Part shown: positions 22,812-35,040 of the stretch, piece after piece
Numbering within the stretch: position 1 is the stretch's first letter
Layout of the letters: each line of letters opens with the position of its first letter
DNA from: Limnanthes douglasii subsp. nivea
Lineage: Eukaryota; Streptophyta; Magnoliopsida; Brassicales; Limnanthaceae
Length of the DNA stretch: 64,000 nt
Assembly (NCBI GenBank): GCA_036936605.1
Contig: JAUPFV010000005.1
Coordinates: 8,704,589 to 8,768,588, forward strand
Direction of reading: 5' to 3'
The notes under the pieces: model-generated
The model's database searches: none
What the model saw: only the letters and a program-made list of their open reading frames with translations
Told to the model about the DNA's origin: nothing
Translations under genes and position numbers: made by a program

Positions 22812-24895
22812 ATGGATACAGAAAAATTCATTGAAGGTTCTACGATGGTAGAGCCTCTAGTGTTGTCTACTTTGGATCCAAATCCATCAATTCCACCCAC
22901 CGAGTCTTCTCGTATTGAAAACAAGGATATCAGACCCAAGTTAGTCAATCAACTGCCACAACTAATGGATAAGAAGATGGAAGATAGTGGGGAATATATC
23001 TCATTGGAGACATCTGGTCAAAGTGGCGACACCAGTATAGTTCGGGAAAAGAAGGAGAAATCAAGACTGCCAGATGTCGAACTGCTTCCGGAGTGCCTTG
23101 TTGGGTGAGTGGGGCCTAACTTCTCTAACTTCAGTGTTAAATATATGGTGGCTCCTCAAAAAGTATTCTATGTGTATACCCATAGAACTGAATTGGACAG
23201 AATCAGGAAAAAAAAATAGGGTTTTCCAGAGTCTGTCAAAGTAAGGATTCCTATTCCTAAGGAGACTCCGGTAGATATCAAAATTGGGAAGCTAGTAGTA
23301 TATACCGAAGTGCTTAATTGGGGCCTTCAAATCCATTTAGACCCATAGATAATGAGATACTTACACTTGGTAAGGTTATGCCCAAGTCATTTAAGTCTCA
23401 ATGTCTGGTATACTTTATTAGCCAACATCATAGCTTCAAGGTTGTCTAAAATTCTGATGCTTATGGAGCAGTTTGCTGTTGTGGCCAGTTTATGTCGAAA
23501 TCATCATATCTTCTTTTATTATTTCAATATGAGGAATGATTATAAAATTGTTGATGACCTGTTGGAGGCTGACAAGCGTTGGAAGACCCAATTCCTCTAC
23601 ATCAGTGGTGTTTGGGAAAATGACAAGAAAATCAGAGCTAAGCGAAACCCAACTCGGGAACTCTCATGTGAACAATTTATCACTCCTCCTGAAGTTGCTG
23701 ACATCTTCCAAAGAACAAAGGAAAAAATATGGCAAGCTTTATTTACCAGCCAGGGACCAGGCTCCTAGCCATCGTGACAAAATCAAAAAGAACAAGAAGA
23801 AATGTGATGATCCATCTCAAAGGGTTTCCCGACGTGGGTAGTTTGGTACTACCAGGTGAGATTGATGCTGCATTGTTGGACGCTGTTGTGGTTAATGTAG
23901 GTGAGGCTAAAGAGCCATCACACTCTCTATAGGTTAAGAGGAATAAAGGATAGAAGAGGAGCATAGAAGGAAGTGATAAGAGAGCGGAAAAAAAGAAAGT
24001 TTTCATCGGTTCGGAAATCATACTCCGACCCGAAGTCCTTCCTTTTATTACTCTCATCGAAATTCCTTCTCAAGAAAAGGCACATGTTGATCCTTCCTCT
24101 CCAGTGTTTCCTGCTACTGACCAGCCGGCTACTGAAGGCGAAATAAATTTAGACAACATCAGAAATTTGTACTTAAGTGAGTTTGATAAATATAATTTTG
24201 ACAAGACTTTCCCCCAATTTACGACCATCGCCAACTCCGTGACTTATAATGGCGAATCCTTTGAATTGTCCAGTGAGAATGATACTCTAGGCTATGCAGT
24301 TTTAGGTTATATGAGGCCAATCGTTGACATAGAGAGGCAAGACAGATCTCAAGCCAGTGACATTGTTTCCATTCATATTAAAAATCAAGGCCTGAAGGAT
24401 TCCATCACAACCGAACATAGTAAGTTTGAGACTTTGGGCAAGTAAAATAAACAACTTAGTGATGATGTTGTACAAGTGAAGTCCGATCGTGAAACATCAC
24501 AGGCTAGGTACACCGAATTGCAATCTACTACTTCTAAAAAAATAGATTCCTTGTTTGAAAGAGACAAAAGCGCAAGACATAGCCGCTGTGAGGAACGAGT
24601 ATGCTGAGGGGGTGTTAAAATCTATGGATCGGAGGGAATAGTCTGTTAAGTCGGATATGGTCTTATTATTCCATGAATTTTTTTCCAAATGTTCTATTGG
24701 GGAGTTGTAGAGATACGTGCCCCGTGAAGAAATCCTTTTTTCACACTCTGTCTTATGGTGATAAATATGGCGTTTCTTCAGATGACTCCGAGTCTAGTAA
24801 TTATGGCAAAGGAGAGTCGGATAGTGATGAACCACAAACGGAGAAGGAAGCATAGAAAGTTGCAAAGAAGACCGATGGGAATGACCCCTGAGGTA
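22812..24895 (+). pseudogene. gypsy-2 antisense ORF, frameshifted
   Basis: Coding on the strand opposite to gypsy-2 gag and integrase. N-terminal part 22812-23108 is acidic and low complexity. The core domain lies about 23140-23768, with VFYVYTHRTELDRIR, then VVYTEVLNWGLQIHLDP, then LNVWYTLLANIIASRLSKIL and VDDLLEADKRWKTQFLYISG. The last two match the gypsy-1 antisense core (WYTLMSTIMACRLAKIL, NNLLEADRSWKYRFVFVSG). The C-terminal part 24104-24890 is charged and probably coiled coil. Several frameshifts and stops break it. The function is unknown; this type of ORF is known from Tat-lineage elements. Confidence 0.72.
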
Positions 24896-25260
24896 GGTTA
24901 AGTTTGTGTTTGAAACTAAAATTCTTGAATTGTGGAAAGCATTTTGTTGTTCTATTCAGATTTCACTTTTTTGGAAAAGTCCTTGGATGGCCAAGGCATC
25001 TTCTTGTTTTTCAGATCGGATTTTTTAGAAACGGTATATGCACAAGTCTTTGTTGTATACAAGGCATTTTTTATAATGTGGATCAGATATCTTTAATAAT
25101 TTTATCAGTATTTTACGCCATATTTACTTTCATTCAATATGTATTTTCCTTGTTTTCTTTTATACTCACATTACTATCGAATCGTATTTAAAGATGATAA
25201 AACCATATACGTATATTAAATCTGATCAAATCATTAAAAATTATTCTCTTTAAACGAATT
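24896..25260. other. gypsy-2 spacer between antisense ORF and tandem array
   Basis: AT-rich, no coding evidence beyond a chance frame of 95 codons rich in Phe and Leu (24904-25191). Confidence 0.5.
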
Positions 25261-25600
25261 AAACACTTAATCAATCTTGCATTTATCCGAGCCATTCAAA
25301 GGTAATCCATTTGAAGACAATACATATTTAATAATTCTTTAATACATCTGATCTATTCATAGGGAATCGATTTGAAGGCTATAGGTGTTTAATAAGTCTT
25401 TAATCTATCAGATCCATTCAATGATAGTCCATTTGAAGGCTATAAGTGTTTAATAAGTCTTTAATCCATCTGAGCCATTCAATGGTAGTCCATTTGAAGG
25501 AAATTGGTGTTTAATTAGTCTTTAATCCATCCAAGTCTTCAAAGGCAATCCATTTGAAGGCTATAAGTGTTTAATAAGTTTTTAATCCATCCGATCACAA
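25261..25600. repeat. 61-bp tandem repeat, about 5.5 copies
   Basis: The block CCATTTGAAGGCTATAAGTG recurs near 25307, 25368, 25429, 25490 and 25550, with spacings of 60-61. Each unit also carries GTTTAATAAGTCTTTAATCC. It lies between integrase and the antisense ORF of gypsy-2. Tandem arrays in this part of Tat-lineage elements are known and can seed satellites. Confidence 0.92.
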
Positions 25601-25794
25601 CCAAAACAATTTATTTAAAAAGGCAAAACATAGTATATTGATTGAAATTCGGACACCTCATTAAAACCTTCCCACGCCACCAGGGTAGGAAAGAGTATGC
25701 CCCAAATATTTATATTGAAGGAATACAAAGTAAATACTTACAAGATGAATTTATTCTAAGTATAACTTGAGATGCTCAATATTCCAAGGATGCT

Positions 25795-26722
25795 TTAACA
25801 GGTTGCCTTCTTTGTATTGGAGTTTATACGTCCTTGCTTAACTCTTTCACATACGATGTATGGTCGTTCCCAATTCGGAGCCAGCTTTGCGAATTGCTTC
25901 TCCTTAGTGTGCAGAAATAATTTTCTCAACACCTTATCTCTAACTTGAAAATATCTTATTTTTATTTTAGATGTAAACTTGTTCCTCATCAAGCTTTAAT
26001 AATGTGTAGTTGTTAAATGTGCCTTCACTATTTTCTCTTCAACTAAATCCAAATGAGCACTCATGGCTATCTCATTCTCTATTTCAAAATAATTTTGAAC
26101 TCTAAAGGAAAGAAGAGTAGATTCTATAGGTGTGATCGTATCCATCCCAGAAACTAGAGCAAATGGAGATTCTTGTGTGACTGTATAAAGAGTAGTTCGG
26201 TATGCCCATAGTACTTCTTGTAGGTAACTTGACCATTTCCAACAACTCCTTCTAAATTCTTTTTAAACCCGACATAATTGTCCGATTTTCCACTTAATAT
26301 GTCCATTGGCTTTGGGATAAAAATGAGAAGAAAAACAGTGTTGAATTCCTCTCGATGCATAAAATACATCAATGTCTTTGTTATCAAACCGTTGTCTGTG
26401 GTGATGCATTTGGGAATACCAAATCGGAAGCATATGTTGGAGAGAATAAATTTAATGACTTCTTTAAATGTTGTTCTAGATAAAAGTTCAGTTTCTACCC
26501 ATTTGGAGAAGTAATCTATTGCCACAATTATGGTACGACAAACCCGATAGGCCATTGGAAGGGCCCAACTAGATTAAGTCCCCATCTATCAAAAGGTATG
26601 GGTTCAAATATTGATTCTATGGAGACTACTGGCACATGAATTAGATTTCCATAAATTTGACAAGGATCATATATTTTCACCAAATCTTTAGCATCTGCAT
26701 AATCGTAGGCCAATAATATCAT
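25795..26722 (-). pseudogene. gypsy-2 integrase
   Basis: Three pieces in order. The HHCC-region end and core start are at 26722-26528 (CQIYGNLIHVP then PFDRWGLNLVGPFQWP). The catalytic core is at 26555-26154 (TIIVAIDYFSKWVETELLS, FGIPKCITTDNG), holding the first two catalytic acidic positions. The C-terminal domain is at 25992-25795 (RDKVLRKLFLHTKEK then LAPNWERPYIV). Frame changes separate them. Integrase inserts element cDNA into the chromosome; this copy is broken. Confidence 0.82.
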
Positions 26723-26874
26723 ACCAACAAGAATCTTCTAGTCAAAACCTTATAGCCACAATGTACTGCCCCTTATCAATTATGTAATTCTGATAGAACA
26801 TTTTGAGACTCATTGGATCCGAGAAAACGCAGTAAAGGCCTGCTGATTTTTTTTATAAAGAACCCCCCTTAAAA

Positions 26875-27156
26875 CTAGAAAACCGTGAGCTTTGTACTTT
26901 GTTTTCTTGGCCATAACCTCGTCTGAAGGGAGAACTCCATTAGTGATAAATTCTTGGATTTCATTGCTCCAATCTTTTTGAAAAGTATATCGGAGTCATG
27001 CAGATTTTCTCCTACTTCATCCTTGTTTCCTGTAGTTACGTCTATGAAAGGACATTCTTGCATAAGAATCCAAGGGTATGCTTCAAAATATGCTATAGTG
27101 GCTAAAGAATCTGCCATGGCATTTTCCGGTCTGGGGATTTGCTCAATCAGATGCAT
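26875..27156 (-). pseudogene. gypsy-2 RNase H end and connector
   Basis: Starts with HLIEQIPRPENAMADSLATI, the conserved last motif of plant gypsy RNase H, which contains an active-site Asp. It then runs into the connector before integrase. The front of RNase H and all of RT are missing. Confidence 0.75.
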
Positions 27157-27341
27157 TTAAAATCGATGATGACTTCTTAAAGAACCTGTAAATATTCTTT
27201 CAAATATTCATTTGTCTCTTGGGAACAATGGATGATAGTGTCACTGTTCTCTTTAAACTCCATAATCCCCATGAATTATCTCCGAAATACCATCCAGAAT
27301 ACATCAAAGTTCTTTATAGATCCACATGGTAAACTATTATA

Positions 27342-28133
27342 CTATTTTAGGGCACTCCCTTTGAACTTTTGTGAAAAAGACCGATATAAAAGTTTATTAT
27401 TATCATCATAGAAGTTCATCATAATTTTTTTAAACTTCTCGAGGTGGTTATCAGGGTCTTTACTTCCATCATACTTTTCCATTTTGGAGCTGTCAAACCG
27501 CATGACAGATGTTTGGAGATATTTCTTGAGGACAAACGTGATTGCCTCCAATTATGGTTACGAAAAAATTTTGTATTTTCATCAGGAGTGGCAAATATAC
27601 CTGGTTCGGACTAGGTAGAAAATTGATCACTCAATAGATGATCAATACCGTGAGCTGCCGACCCTTTTATTTTTCCTTGATATTTATTCTTTTTCATTTT
27701 ACCCTTCACGTTCCTTTTCCTTGGATGTTTCTCAGTTAACCTTATTTAATTTTTCTAACAGTCTTGCTCACTATAGATGAAGAAGACCCATTAAAGTCAA
27801 AAGCAGTGGTTAAACTATTAGAAGAATCTGATGCACACATTACTTGTTTAGCCCGATGCAAATTTTTAGAGTTAATATGAGCCTTTGGGGACTGATCATT
27901 TTCCATTTTCATGTTATTATCACCAAGCTTATCTGCAGATATACCTATCGTATCAGATTTTTATTTCCATGCCCTTTTAGCTTGTTTTTTTTGCCTCTTA
28001 GAGCTTCAATCTCAGCTCTCAACTGATCACAGTCATCTTGCATGAAAGGTCTTTCCTCTGTGCTGTGATTGACATGAGACACAATAGCATGCTCATTCCG
28101 ATATCTTATTCCCTCGTTTTCATGAGATAACAC
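27342..28133 (-). pseudogene. gypsy-2 gag fragment
   Basis: 28133-27945 is a charged helical N-terminal stretch. 27551-27342 is the capsid start MRFDSSKMEKYDGSKDPDNH followed by LEKFKKIMMNFYDD, very like the gypsy-1 gag motif KLQKYDGKNDPDNHLE. The gene is cut short at about 27340, where the deletion that removed protease and RT begins. Confidence 0.75.
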
Positions 28134-28243
28134 GTCCTACACATTGAGATCCATATCCCAAATATTTTCCGAACTTCGAATTACAAGTAAGGTTTTGAAT
28201 AAATCTATTCATGTACCTTTAGCTCCCACTGTGGTCACCAGTT

Positions 28244-28626
28244 TGATGATGGAAAAATCTAGTTAAGGGGTAGAAAATAGAAGATCTTCTAGCTGGTTGA
28301 TATTAAATATTTTTGTAGAAAGTAGTGAGAGAAATAAGGTGTATGCTTGTATTTAATGTTTCTAGAAATGTTCCAACCCATTAAATATTGTTGGTTGAGG
28401 TATTTATATTTTTTTCTCGGATCCATGGGCCATTCAGGGTAGATCTTATATTCGGGTAAATTTTATGAGCCCCAAGCCCAATAATTAATGTTCTATGCAC
28501 ATAGCTGAGTCATTGGTCCACTCAAGTTACTGTTCAACCATTGAGTTTTATTTAATCTGTACGAAGTGCCCTTCGGATAAAATCAGAATCACCATGGTAT
28601 TCCTCCAACTATATCTGATTTGATCA
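28244..28626 (-). repeat. gypsy-2 5' LTR
   Basis: 383 bp, TG...CA on the plus strand, matching 21667-22038. Directly left of it (28225-28243) the complement reads TGGTGACCACAGTGGGAGC, the expected place and start (TGG) of a primer-binding site. I cannot name the tRNA with confidence. Confidence 0.88.
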
Positions 28627-28631
28627 AAGAT

Positions 28632-29420
28632 CACCATGACAAAAATCATTTGATCATCATCAAACATAGGTTAACTATTTTGAGATTTTCATATTTCTAA
28701 TGGAATTTGAAGTTCATGTCATTGTTAAAAAACAATCAAATAAACACAAATCAATGAGCTCAATTTCAATTTTGTTAAGATAACAAATGTTTAAATTAAT
28801 AGAATAGAGAGACACCATATAAATCGTTGGAATAATTATAAGATAAAATATTATTGTTATTGATATCGATGGTGTTTGTGTTCAATGTACCGTTTTATAT
28901 TGCGACAAATTACTTGTCCCGTTAGTAGGATTACTTACTATAAGGAAGAACTGAGTCCTCACATTATACATACATTGGTTTATTTTTTAACATAATTGAA
29001 TATGGTTCTCGCTAATCATTATAAGATATTAAATTTATTTATGTCTTTGCTGGACAAGAGAGCTAACATTGTTTTTATCCTTCCTAAATATTCAATATCA
29101 ATTTAGTTATGTTTTGATTACCTTATGTTCTTGTTTCAATTGTTATGAAAGTTGATAAGAAATTTAACGATTGAAAACATAACGTTTTTACTCTATTTTT
29201 CGTTCATGGTTTTATTTGGATAGTTCAGAAAAGTTGATCTTTTTAAAACTTGGTTCTATCTTTGTTCAAAATTGTTACGATTCATTTAAAGGGAAATTAC
29301 AACACCACTGGCACGTCTTTTCCTTGTAGCTATGGATAATTGACATCATAGTGTTGTAATACCGTTCTGTAATAGGTCATTGGCAACATAATATCGCTAT
29401 ACAAATGGAAAACATATGCA
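28632..29420. other. Second U14 locus copy with end of LINE relic copy B
   Basis: 28632-28700 continues the antisense LINE relic broken by gypsy-2. 28850-29400 is similar to 18920-20010 with deletions: shared text includes CTCGCTAATCATTATAAGAT, TTCATG-TTTTATTTGGATAG and GGAAATTACAAC-CCACTGGCAC. The U14 position (about 29040-29090) is reduced to GCTGGACAAGAGAGCTAACA and TTTTATCCTTCC, without boxes C or D. It is therefore a decayed tandem copy of the U14 region. Confidence 0.65.
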
Positions 29421-29449
29421 TTATTTATGCAATCATAATTATCACTTTA

Positions 29450-31705
29450 TTATCATAGTGCAAATCCATTTCTTTTACGAGTTTAAATACAAGATCATTC
29501 AGTATCTTTTGTATCCATAGTAGTTCACATACTCCATGATCCATATTAGAAACTTAGAAACTACAACCTTCTGATTTTTATCTCTAAATGTCACAAAATT
29601 ACCACATACAAACGTATCGTTACGTGAGGTTGACCTTATGATCGACATAGTTTTTATCCAATATGAATCGGTGTACCCCATTACTTTCATATCACCATTT
29701 GTTTTTGAAATAAAATACATTTTCATAAAGATATTTCTTCAAATACCTTAGTATTTAAAAGACCAAATTCACATGTTCTTCTTTAAATTATGTACGATGG
29801 TAATGGCATTTAATATATATGACCGATGATCGGTGAAATAAGTTAGTCTTCTCACTAAGTGTTGGTACCTTCATTTCTCACATGGAACCTAGTCAGCGAA
29901 CATTCGTTAGTGACGATTTGCTTGAATCGATGTATTTACCAGTTACAATGAATCATTATAGTTTGTGTAAAAGGATATAATTATGTGACTTCGGTTTTAT
30001 AAATAATGAATGATAATAATTATTTTTTCTATATCCAAATGATTTTATACTCTTCATAAACCGTCCAAACCAAACTTGTGGCGACTGTTTTAAGTACAAT
30101 GCCTTTTTTAATTTGCATACATTTCCTCGTTCATAATTTGTGACTCTAGGTGACAACTTCATGTATACTTATTATTAAAATTATGAAAAATGCATTATTC
30201 AATTCAAACTGTTGTAGTGGCCAATCTTAATTGACTGCAAGCAAAAATAATACATGAATAATGTTTATCTTTATCATTGTGTTAAAAATATTCTCGTAAT
30301 CCACATCATACGTCTAGATATACCATTTGGAAGATAGTCTAACATTATACCTATCAATACTTCCATCTAAATTTTTTTTATAGTAAAAAATTAATGACTT
30401 CCAACAATATGGTATCTACGCGGTTTATCAATACGTTTCCAAGTGGAATTATTCTATAATGTATTAATCTCTTCATTCATAGATTTCTTCCACTATCGAT
30501 CTAATAGTGCTGTATGAAAATTACTATGAATATATACATAGGATAGTTGATTCATAGTGCATGTACACGACTTAAACAACCTATTGGTGGATACATAATA
30601 AAAAAATGGGTATTTGGATTTATAACTAATATATGGTTCATAAGCAACATTTAGTAGGACTTTCTAAACATCTAGGTTGAATATCATTTACAGTGTTAGG
30701 ATTATGTACTACGTGAGGTTTGACATCCCGCGTCAGGGCTTCTATAGATAGTGTTAGAAAGTTTGAGTCACTGACAACTTCTACTACTTCACCTTGATCT
30801 CCCTCATTGTCTGGTCATATCCATTCATATTAAGTTCATCTTCAATACCTTGATCTCCCATGCCTTATTATTTGTTTTACTTTTTATTTCATCACCATTT
30901 GGATTATCATACCTATTTAAACTACTTGTCAAATAATCTAATTCCCGAAACATATCCTTAGTAATGCAAAATTTCCTTCACCATTATTTTTTGTTTCCAT
31001 TGAAGGGAAGATCCCATAAAATATGCATATAATTCTCGAAACAGAATATCTAGAGATATTATACACTTTCTTATTCATATAATCATAACAACGACAATCT
31101 TTTTGAAAATCAACATGTCTAAGAACCATATATTTTAAACACAAGAATCCAATTTTCCTTACAGATGTTCAGGTATAAGAGAAAATACAACACATCCAAA
31201 AATATGTGGTTATAGGTTTGGCATTGCATAGTGATAATATCATGAAGGTTATTTTAAAAATGTATGAAATTGAATGGCCCAAGATGGTGTGCGGTATATT
31301 AAGTAAGTAATAAATTTTAGCTTCTCCCACGAATAATTCAATACCATATTTATTCCAAAAAGAGATGCATACAAAACTTCTAACAACTTTTTATTTATTC
31401 GTTAAGCTAACCTATTTTGTTGGGAGAGTATAAACATTAGATGTTTGATGTCGAATGTCATTATTCATCAAGAACTTTGACATATTATTACTAGTAAAAC
31501 TTCCTCCATTATGAGATTGACACGCTTGATCCTCTTTTATAATTGGATAAAAAATATGATAGTTTTTAATACTTCAAAGAATCCACTTTTTTGAGTAAGT
31601 AGAAATACTTACATTATATGATACAATAATCAATAAAAGTCACAAAATAACAAACTATAAACAATGAAGGAATACGTGAAGGACCCATACATCAAAGTAA
31701 AGAAT
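29450..31705 (-). mobile_element. Ty1/copia fragment copia-2
   Basis: Minus-strand copia relic. Integrase lies about 31700-30940 (NGGSFTSNNMSKFLM near 31500; LKYMVLRHVDFQKDCRCYDY at 31130-31075). RT is at 30162-29956 (VCKLKKALYLKQSPQVWFGR, then SIKSFGYRKN). RNase H is at 29726-29499 (MKVMGYTDSYW, then RSTSRNDTFVCGNFVTF). All pieces are copia-specific motifs in the correct order but with many stops. LTRs and gag are not found. It abuts gypsy-3 at about 31705. Confidence 0.8.
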
Positions 31706-31960
31706 ATTAAATGACTATGAAGTAGAAAAGTCTTGTCCAATTTCATAGTCCTCGCAAAAAAATGTACGAGCATCCTTTTGAAACCGTGGACCATTGTCCG
31801 TCATTAACAGAGTAGGAATGTCGAACCACCACAAGATATTATTTTGTAAAAATTTACAAACTTCTTTAAAATGTATCTTTATTAATGGTTTTGCCTCTAT
31901 TCACTTTATAAAGTAATCTACAATCATAATTAAATTATCTTCTTCTAGCTTACATTGATA
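31706..31960 (-). pseudogene. gypsy-3 integrase core fragment
   Basis: Reading across stops from about 31925 leftwards gives VDYFIKWIEAKPLIKIHFKE then FDIPTLLMTDNGPRFQ. This is the Ty3-type integrase core with two of its catalytic aspartates. It ends where copia-2 sequence begins. Confidence 0.68.
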
Positions 31961-32827
31961 ATGGACCAACTAAATATGTTCCCCATCTGTTAAACAAACA
32001 TGAAGAATGATTTAATTTACTTTTTATCATGGAATGTAGCCCGTATTAGCATATCTTTGGAATGGATCAAAAGGTTTTACTAAATTCATAGTATCTACCC
32101 ACAAAGTTGGACTTTAGAATCCTCCTAAAATAAATGTTTTAATAAATTATTTTGCACTACAGCTACATCCTCATGCAAATCATTCAAAATAAGCAAAGTT
32201 TTATTTTTAATTAATGCTCCAAAATAAACAAAGTTCCATATTTATTTAAACATCTCAGAAGTGAGCGTGTCAAAATCTTTTGATATAGTGCATCGTCAAG
32301 TAAAACATATTTTGTTGCTTTAGTTTTCAAAGCTTGTGCCTCTGTCTTATCTCGAGACAAGATTTAATCCTTAAAAAAGAAAATATATTATTTACGTTAA
32401 TAAATAAATAAATCAACGTACATTAATCCCAATTCTTCCTTTGGCATCTTAATCGATAAACTTTCTTGAAGTATCACCATATGGTTTTATTAACAACCAA
32501 ATTTTGCAAAACAATTTACACTAGAATCTTATAGAGGAGGTTTAATTTTTACTCTTTTAAAACCCTTTTCTAGTTGTTCAACCAATTTCAACTACTCTTT
32601 CATATTGTCTTGTTTTGCTTCAAACATTCCTTGAATTTGTATTACTACCAGCTGAAAATTAGATACTATACAAAATATATTCACCCCACAAATATGAGCT
32701 AGTTTCATTCGAGTCAAAACTGCCTCGTATTCTACTTAATTATTAGTAGTTTTGAAACCAAATTTAGTAGGGTTTTTTATTTCCTCCTTGGAAAGAGTGG
32801 TCAACAGATTTTCTGCTTCACAACCAC

Positions 32828-33184
32828 TCATTCTTGAGGCTCCATCAGTTTGTATAATCTACTATGTGTTTTTAAACATATATTTACTAAATGTTCACTT
32901 TCATTATCTATCATATCCTCATGGAAATCATTTATAAAATCTACAATTACTTGTGTATTGATTACCGATTTTGCTTCAAATTTTATATAAAATGTATCCA
33001 ATTTAATAGAACACCTTGTCAGATGACCCGAAATGTCAAGATTTTGCAAAACATTCTTTAATAGAAACGAAGTTTGTATAATAATGACATGACTTTGAAA
33101 ATATGGCCTATTATTCTTTGCTGCTACCGCTATACCAATACTTAATTTTTCCAAATCCAAATACCTTGTTCCAACATCAACCAA
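32828..33184 (-). pseudogene. gypsy-3 RNase H region
   Basis: 118-codon open frame with RYLDLEKLSIGIAVAAKNNR, then PYFQSHVIIIQT, VLQNLDISGHLTRCSIKLD and QVIVDFINDF. This is the standard Ty3-type RNase H sequence between the RT connection and integrase. Confidence 0.75.
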
Positions 33185-33399
33185 ACTTTGATTACATAAT
33201 AGATAAGTCTTTGAATTATATTGTCTTCTTTAACCAAAAATGAACTTACAGGTACATTTGACACAAACAAGTATACAAATAGACTTTTTCCTTTAATAAA
33301 TATTGATAAAATTCCGTCGAAGTCAAATACTTTCTAAGACTGTCAAAAGTCTTTCCAAATTCATAATTCCAATAAAAATGTGTTGATCCTATCAAAATT

Positions 33400-34050
33400 T
33401 CATAGAAAGCATGGCTAATGCTTTAGATATAAAGCGAGAGAGTACAACTGGACGACCTAATGATTTTTGAACTTCTTTGTGTAACTTTGGTGGGATCATA
33501 GTTAAAAATGATTTGAAGTGTGGTATGTTAGATTCAATACCTCGTTTACTAATGACATAACCAAGAAAGTTTCAAGCTCGTACACCAAAAGAACAGTTAA
33601 GTGAGTTTAACTTTAAATCGATTTTTTGGGACTATTGAATGTTTCAACTAATACCCTCACATGCACATCTTCATCATTACTTTTTGCAATCATATCATCA
33701 ATATACGCCTCTATTTTTTTCCAGTTGATCAATGAAAATATGGTTGACGAGCCTTTGATAAGTCGATCTAACATTTTTTAATCCAAACGATATTACTTTG
33801 TAACAATATATCCCCCGTTCTGTCATAAAAATAATACTCTCCATATAATTTGGATGCATCTTGATTTGGTTATAACCTGAATACACGTCCATCAAAGATA
33901 ATATGTCATATCATGCCGCAAAATCTACCAATTAGATATCCTTGATCTGAATCAGTGTAATCAATACAAATCCTTAATTTCCTTTTTTTTAGTTACCTGG
34001 CAGGACCAACCTTCAGGTGTCTTTCCATATCCTTAACTATTTCCTTATAT
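33400..34050 (-). pseudogene. gypsy-3 reverse transcriptase
   Basis: 33895-33698 is open and carries DVYSGYNQIKMHPNY, SFGLKNVRSTYQRLVN and the stretch leading to the catalytic box. The box itself follows in another frame at about 33690-33710 (complement of ATCATATCATCAATATACG, giving a YIDDMI-like reading). Stops and frameshifts occur on both sides. Confidence 0.7.
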
Positions 34051-34719
34051 TTTTCTTTAGAAAAAGATCTATTCTTTTTTCAAATCAGCCTGACTTTGTT
34101 ATCCACAACTAAATTATGACAATTTATTGACTTACTTACCCGTGTTACATCATGTATGCTCCATGAAAAAACATTCAAACTTGACTTTAAACATTAAACC
34201 AAATATTATTTGAATTTTTCAGTCTAATACTTCCCAATCAAAACTAATTTCCAAACATAAATTTCATCGCTCACTGTTTCATTTGATGGTTCGGTTATAC
34301 GAATTGCTTCCCTTAGATCGCCAACATCTTTTTCCTCAAATCCTATTAGTTTTTTATCAAAATTAGTTTGTTCATTGATCTTTGACAAAGATTTTTTAAT
34401 TCCTATACAATGATGTTACTTGGAGATAAAGTAATCAAATAACATTACCTTGTAACTCTTTGACTTCGTATGACTACTTCGTAATTCCTTCAAAGGAAGT
34501 ACTTTAAACAGTTAATGATAATATGAAACAACTAACTCCATTTTATGTAGCCAAAACCGATCTAGAATAGAATTATACGAACTCGATACATCAACAACCA
34601 TAAACAAAGTTCTCATTATTTTCTTCGTATTGTCATGAACCACAATAACTAGAAGCTCCACTTCTCTTACACGGTTAGTTTGTCACCAATAAAACTAATC
34701 AAATTCATTTATGTATTCA

Positions 34720-34840
34720 TATACGGTTTTACCCCGATCATCTTATTATACATGCTCTAGAATATAACATTAGTTGAACTACTAATATAAACCATTACTC
34801 TTCTTATGATTACGCCAACTATTTTAATTGTTACTAACAA
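34720..34840 (-). pseudogene. gypsy-3 protease remnant
   Basis: Reading leftwards from about 34835 gives VGVIIRRVMVYISSSTNVIF, aligning with the usual DTGSS protease motif. The catalytic Asp-Thr-Gly is replaced by Ile-Ser-Ser, so the site is dead. Confidence 0.55.
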
Positions 34841-35040
34841 AACATCTTTATGAGAGATAACCAACTTTTTCAGGTCACCATCAGTAAAATTCAAAAATAT
34901 AGATGGTTATCTGTTAGAATCCATCACTTATTCATCAATAAGATAAACCTCAAGATTTTGTTTGTATTTTTTTTGTTACTAGACGTTCCTGCCAAAGTAT
35001 CACCTCTAACAATATTACCAATCACTAGTTTTCCTTCTTC

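Larger units (their letters stand above)
21667..28626 (-). mobile_element. Ty3/gypsy LTR retrotransposon gypsy-2 (Tat-like), minus strand
   Basis: About 7.0 kb between LTRs 21667-22038 and 28244-28626, with target duplication AAGAT. In the element's own direction (right to left): 5' LTR, a TGG-initiated primer site (28225-28243), gag (28133-27342), the end of RNase H (27156-26875), integrase (26722-25795), a 61-bp tandem array, then an ORF on the opposite (plus) strand, a polypurine tract and the 3' LTR. Protease and RT are missing between gag and RNase H, an internal deletion. Gene order, antisense ORF and 3' tandem array fit the Tat lineage. Confidence 0.88.

Noticed and set aside
25261..25600. 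CRISPR-like spacing of repeats
   Set aside because: Units are contiguous tandem repeats without unique spacers, inside a plant retrotransposon.
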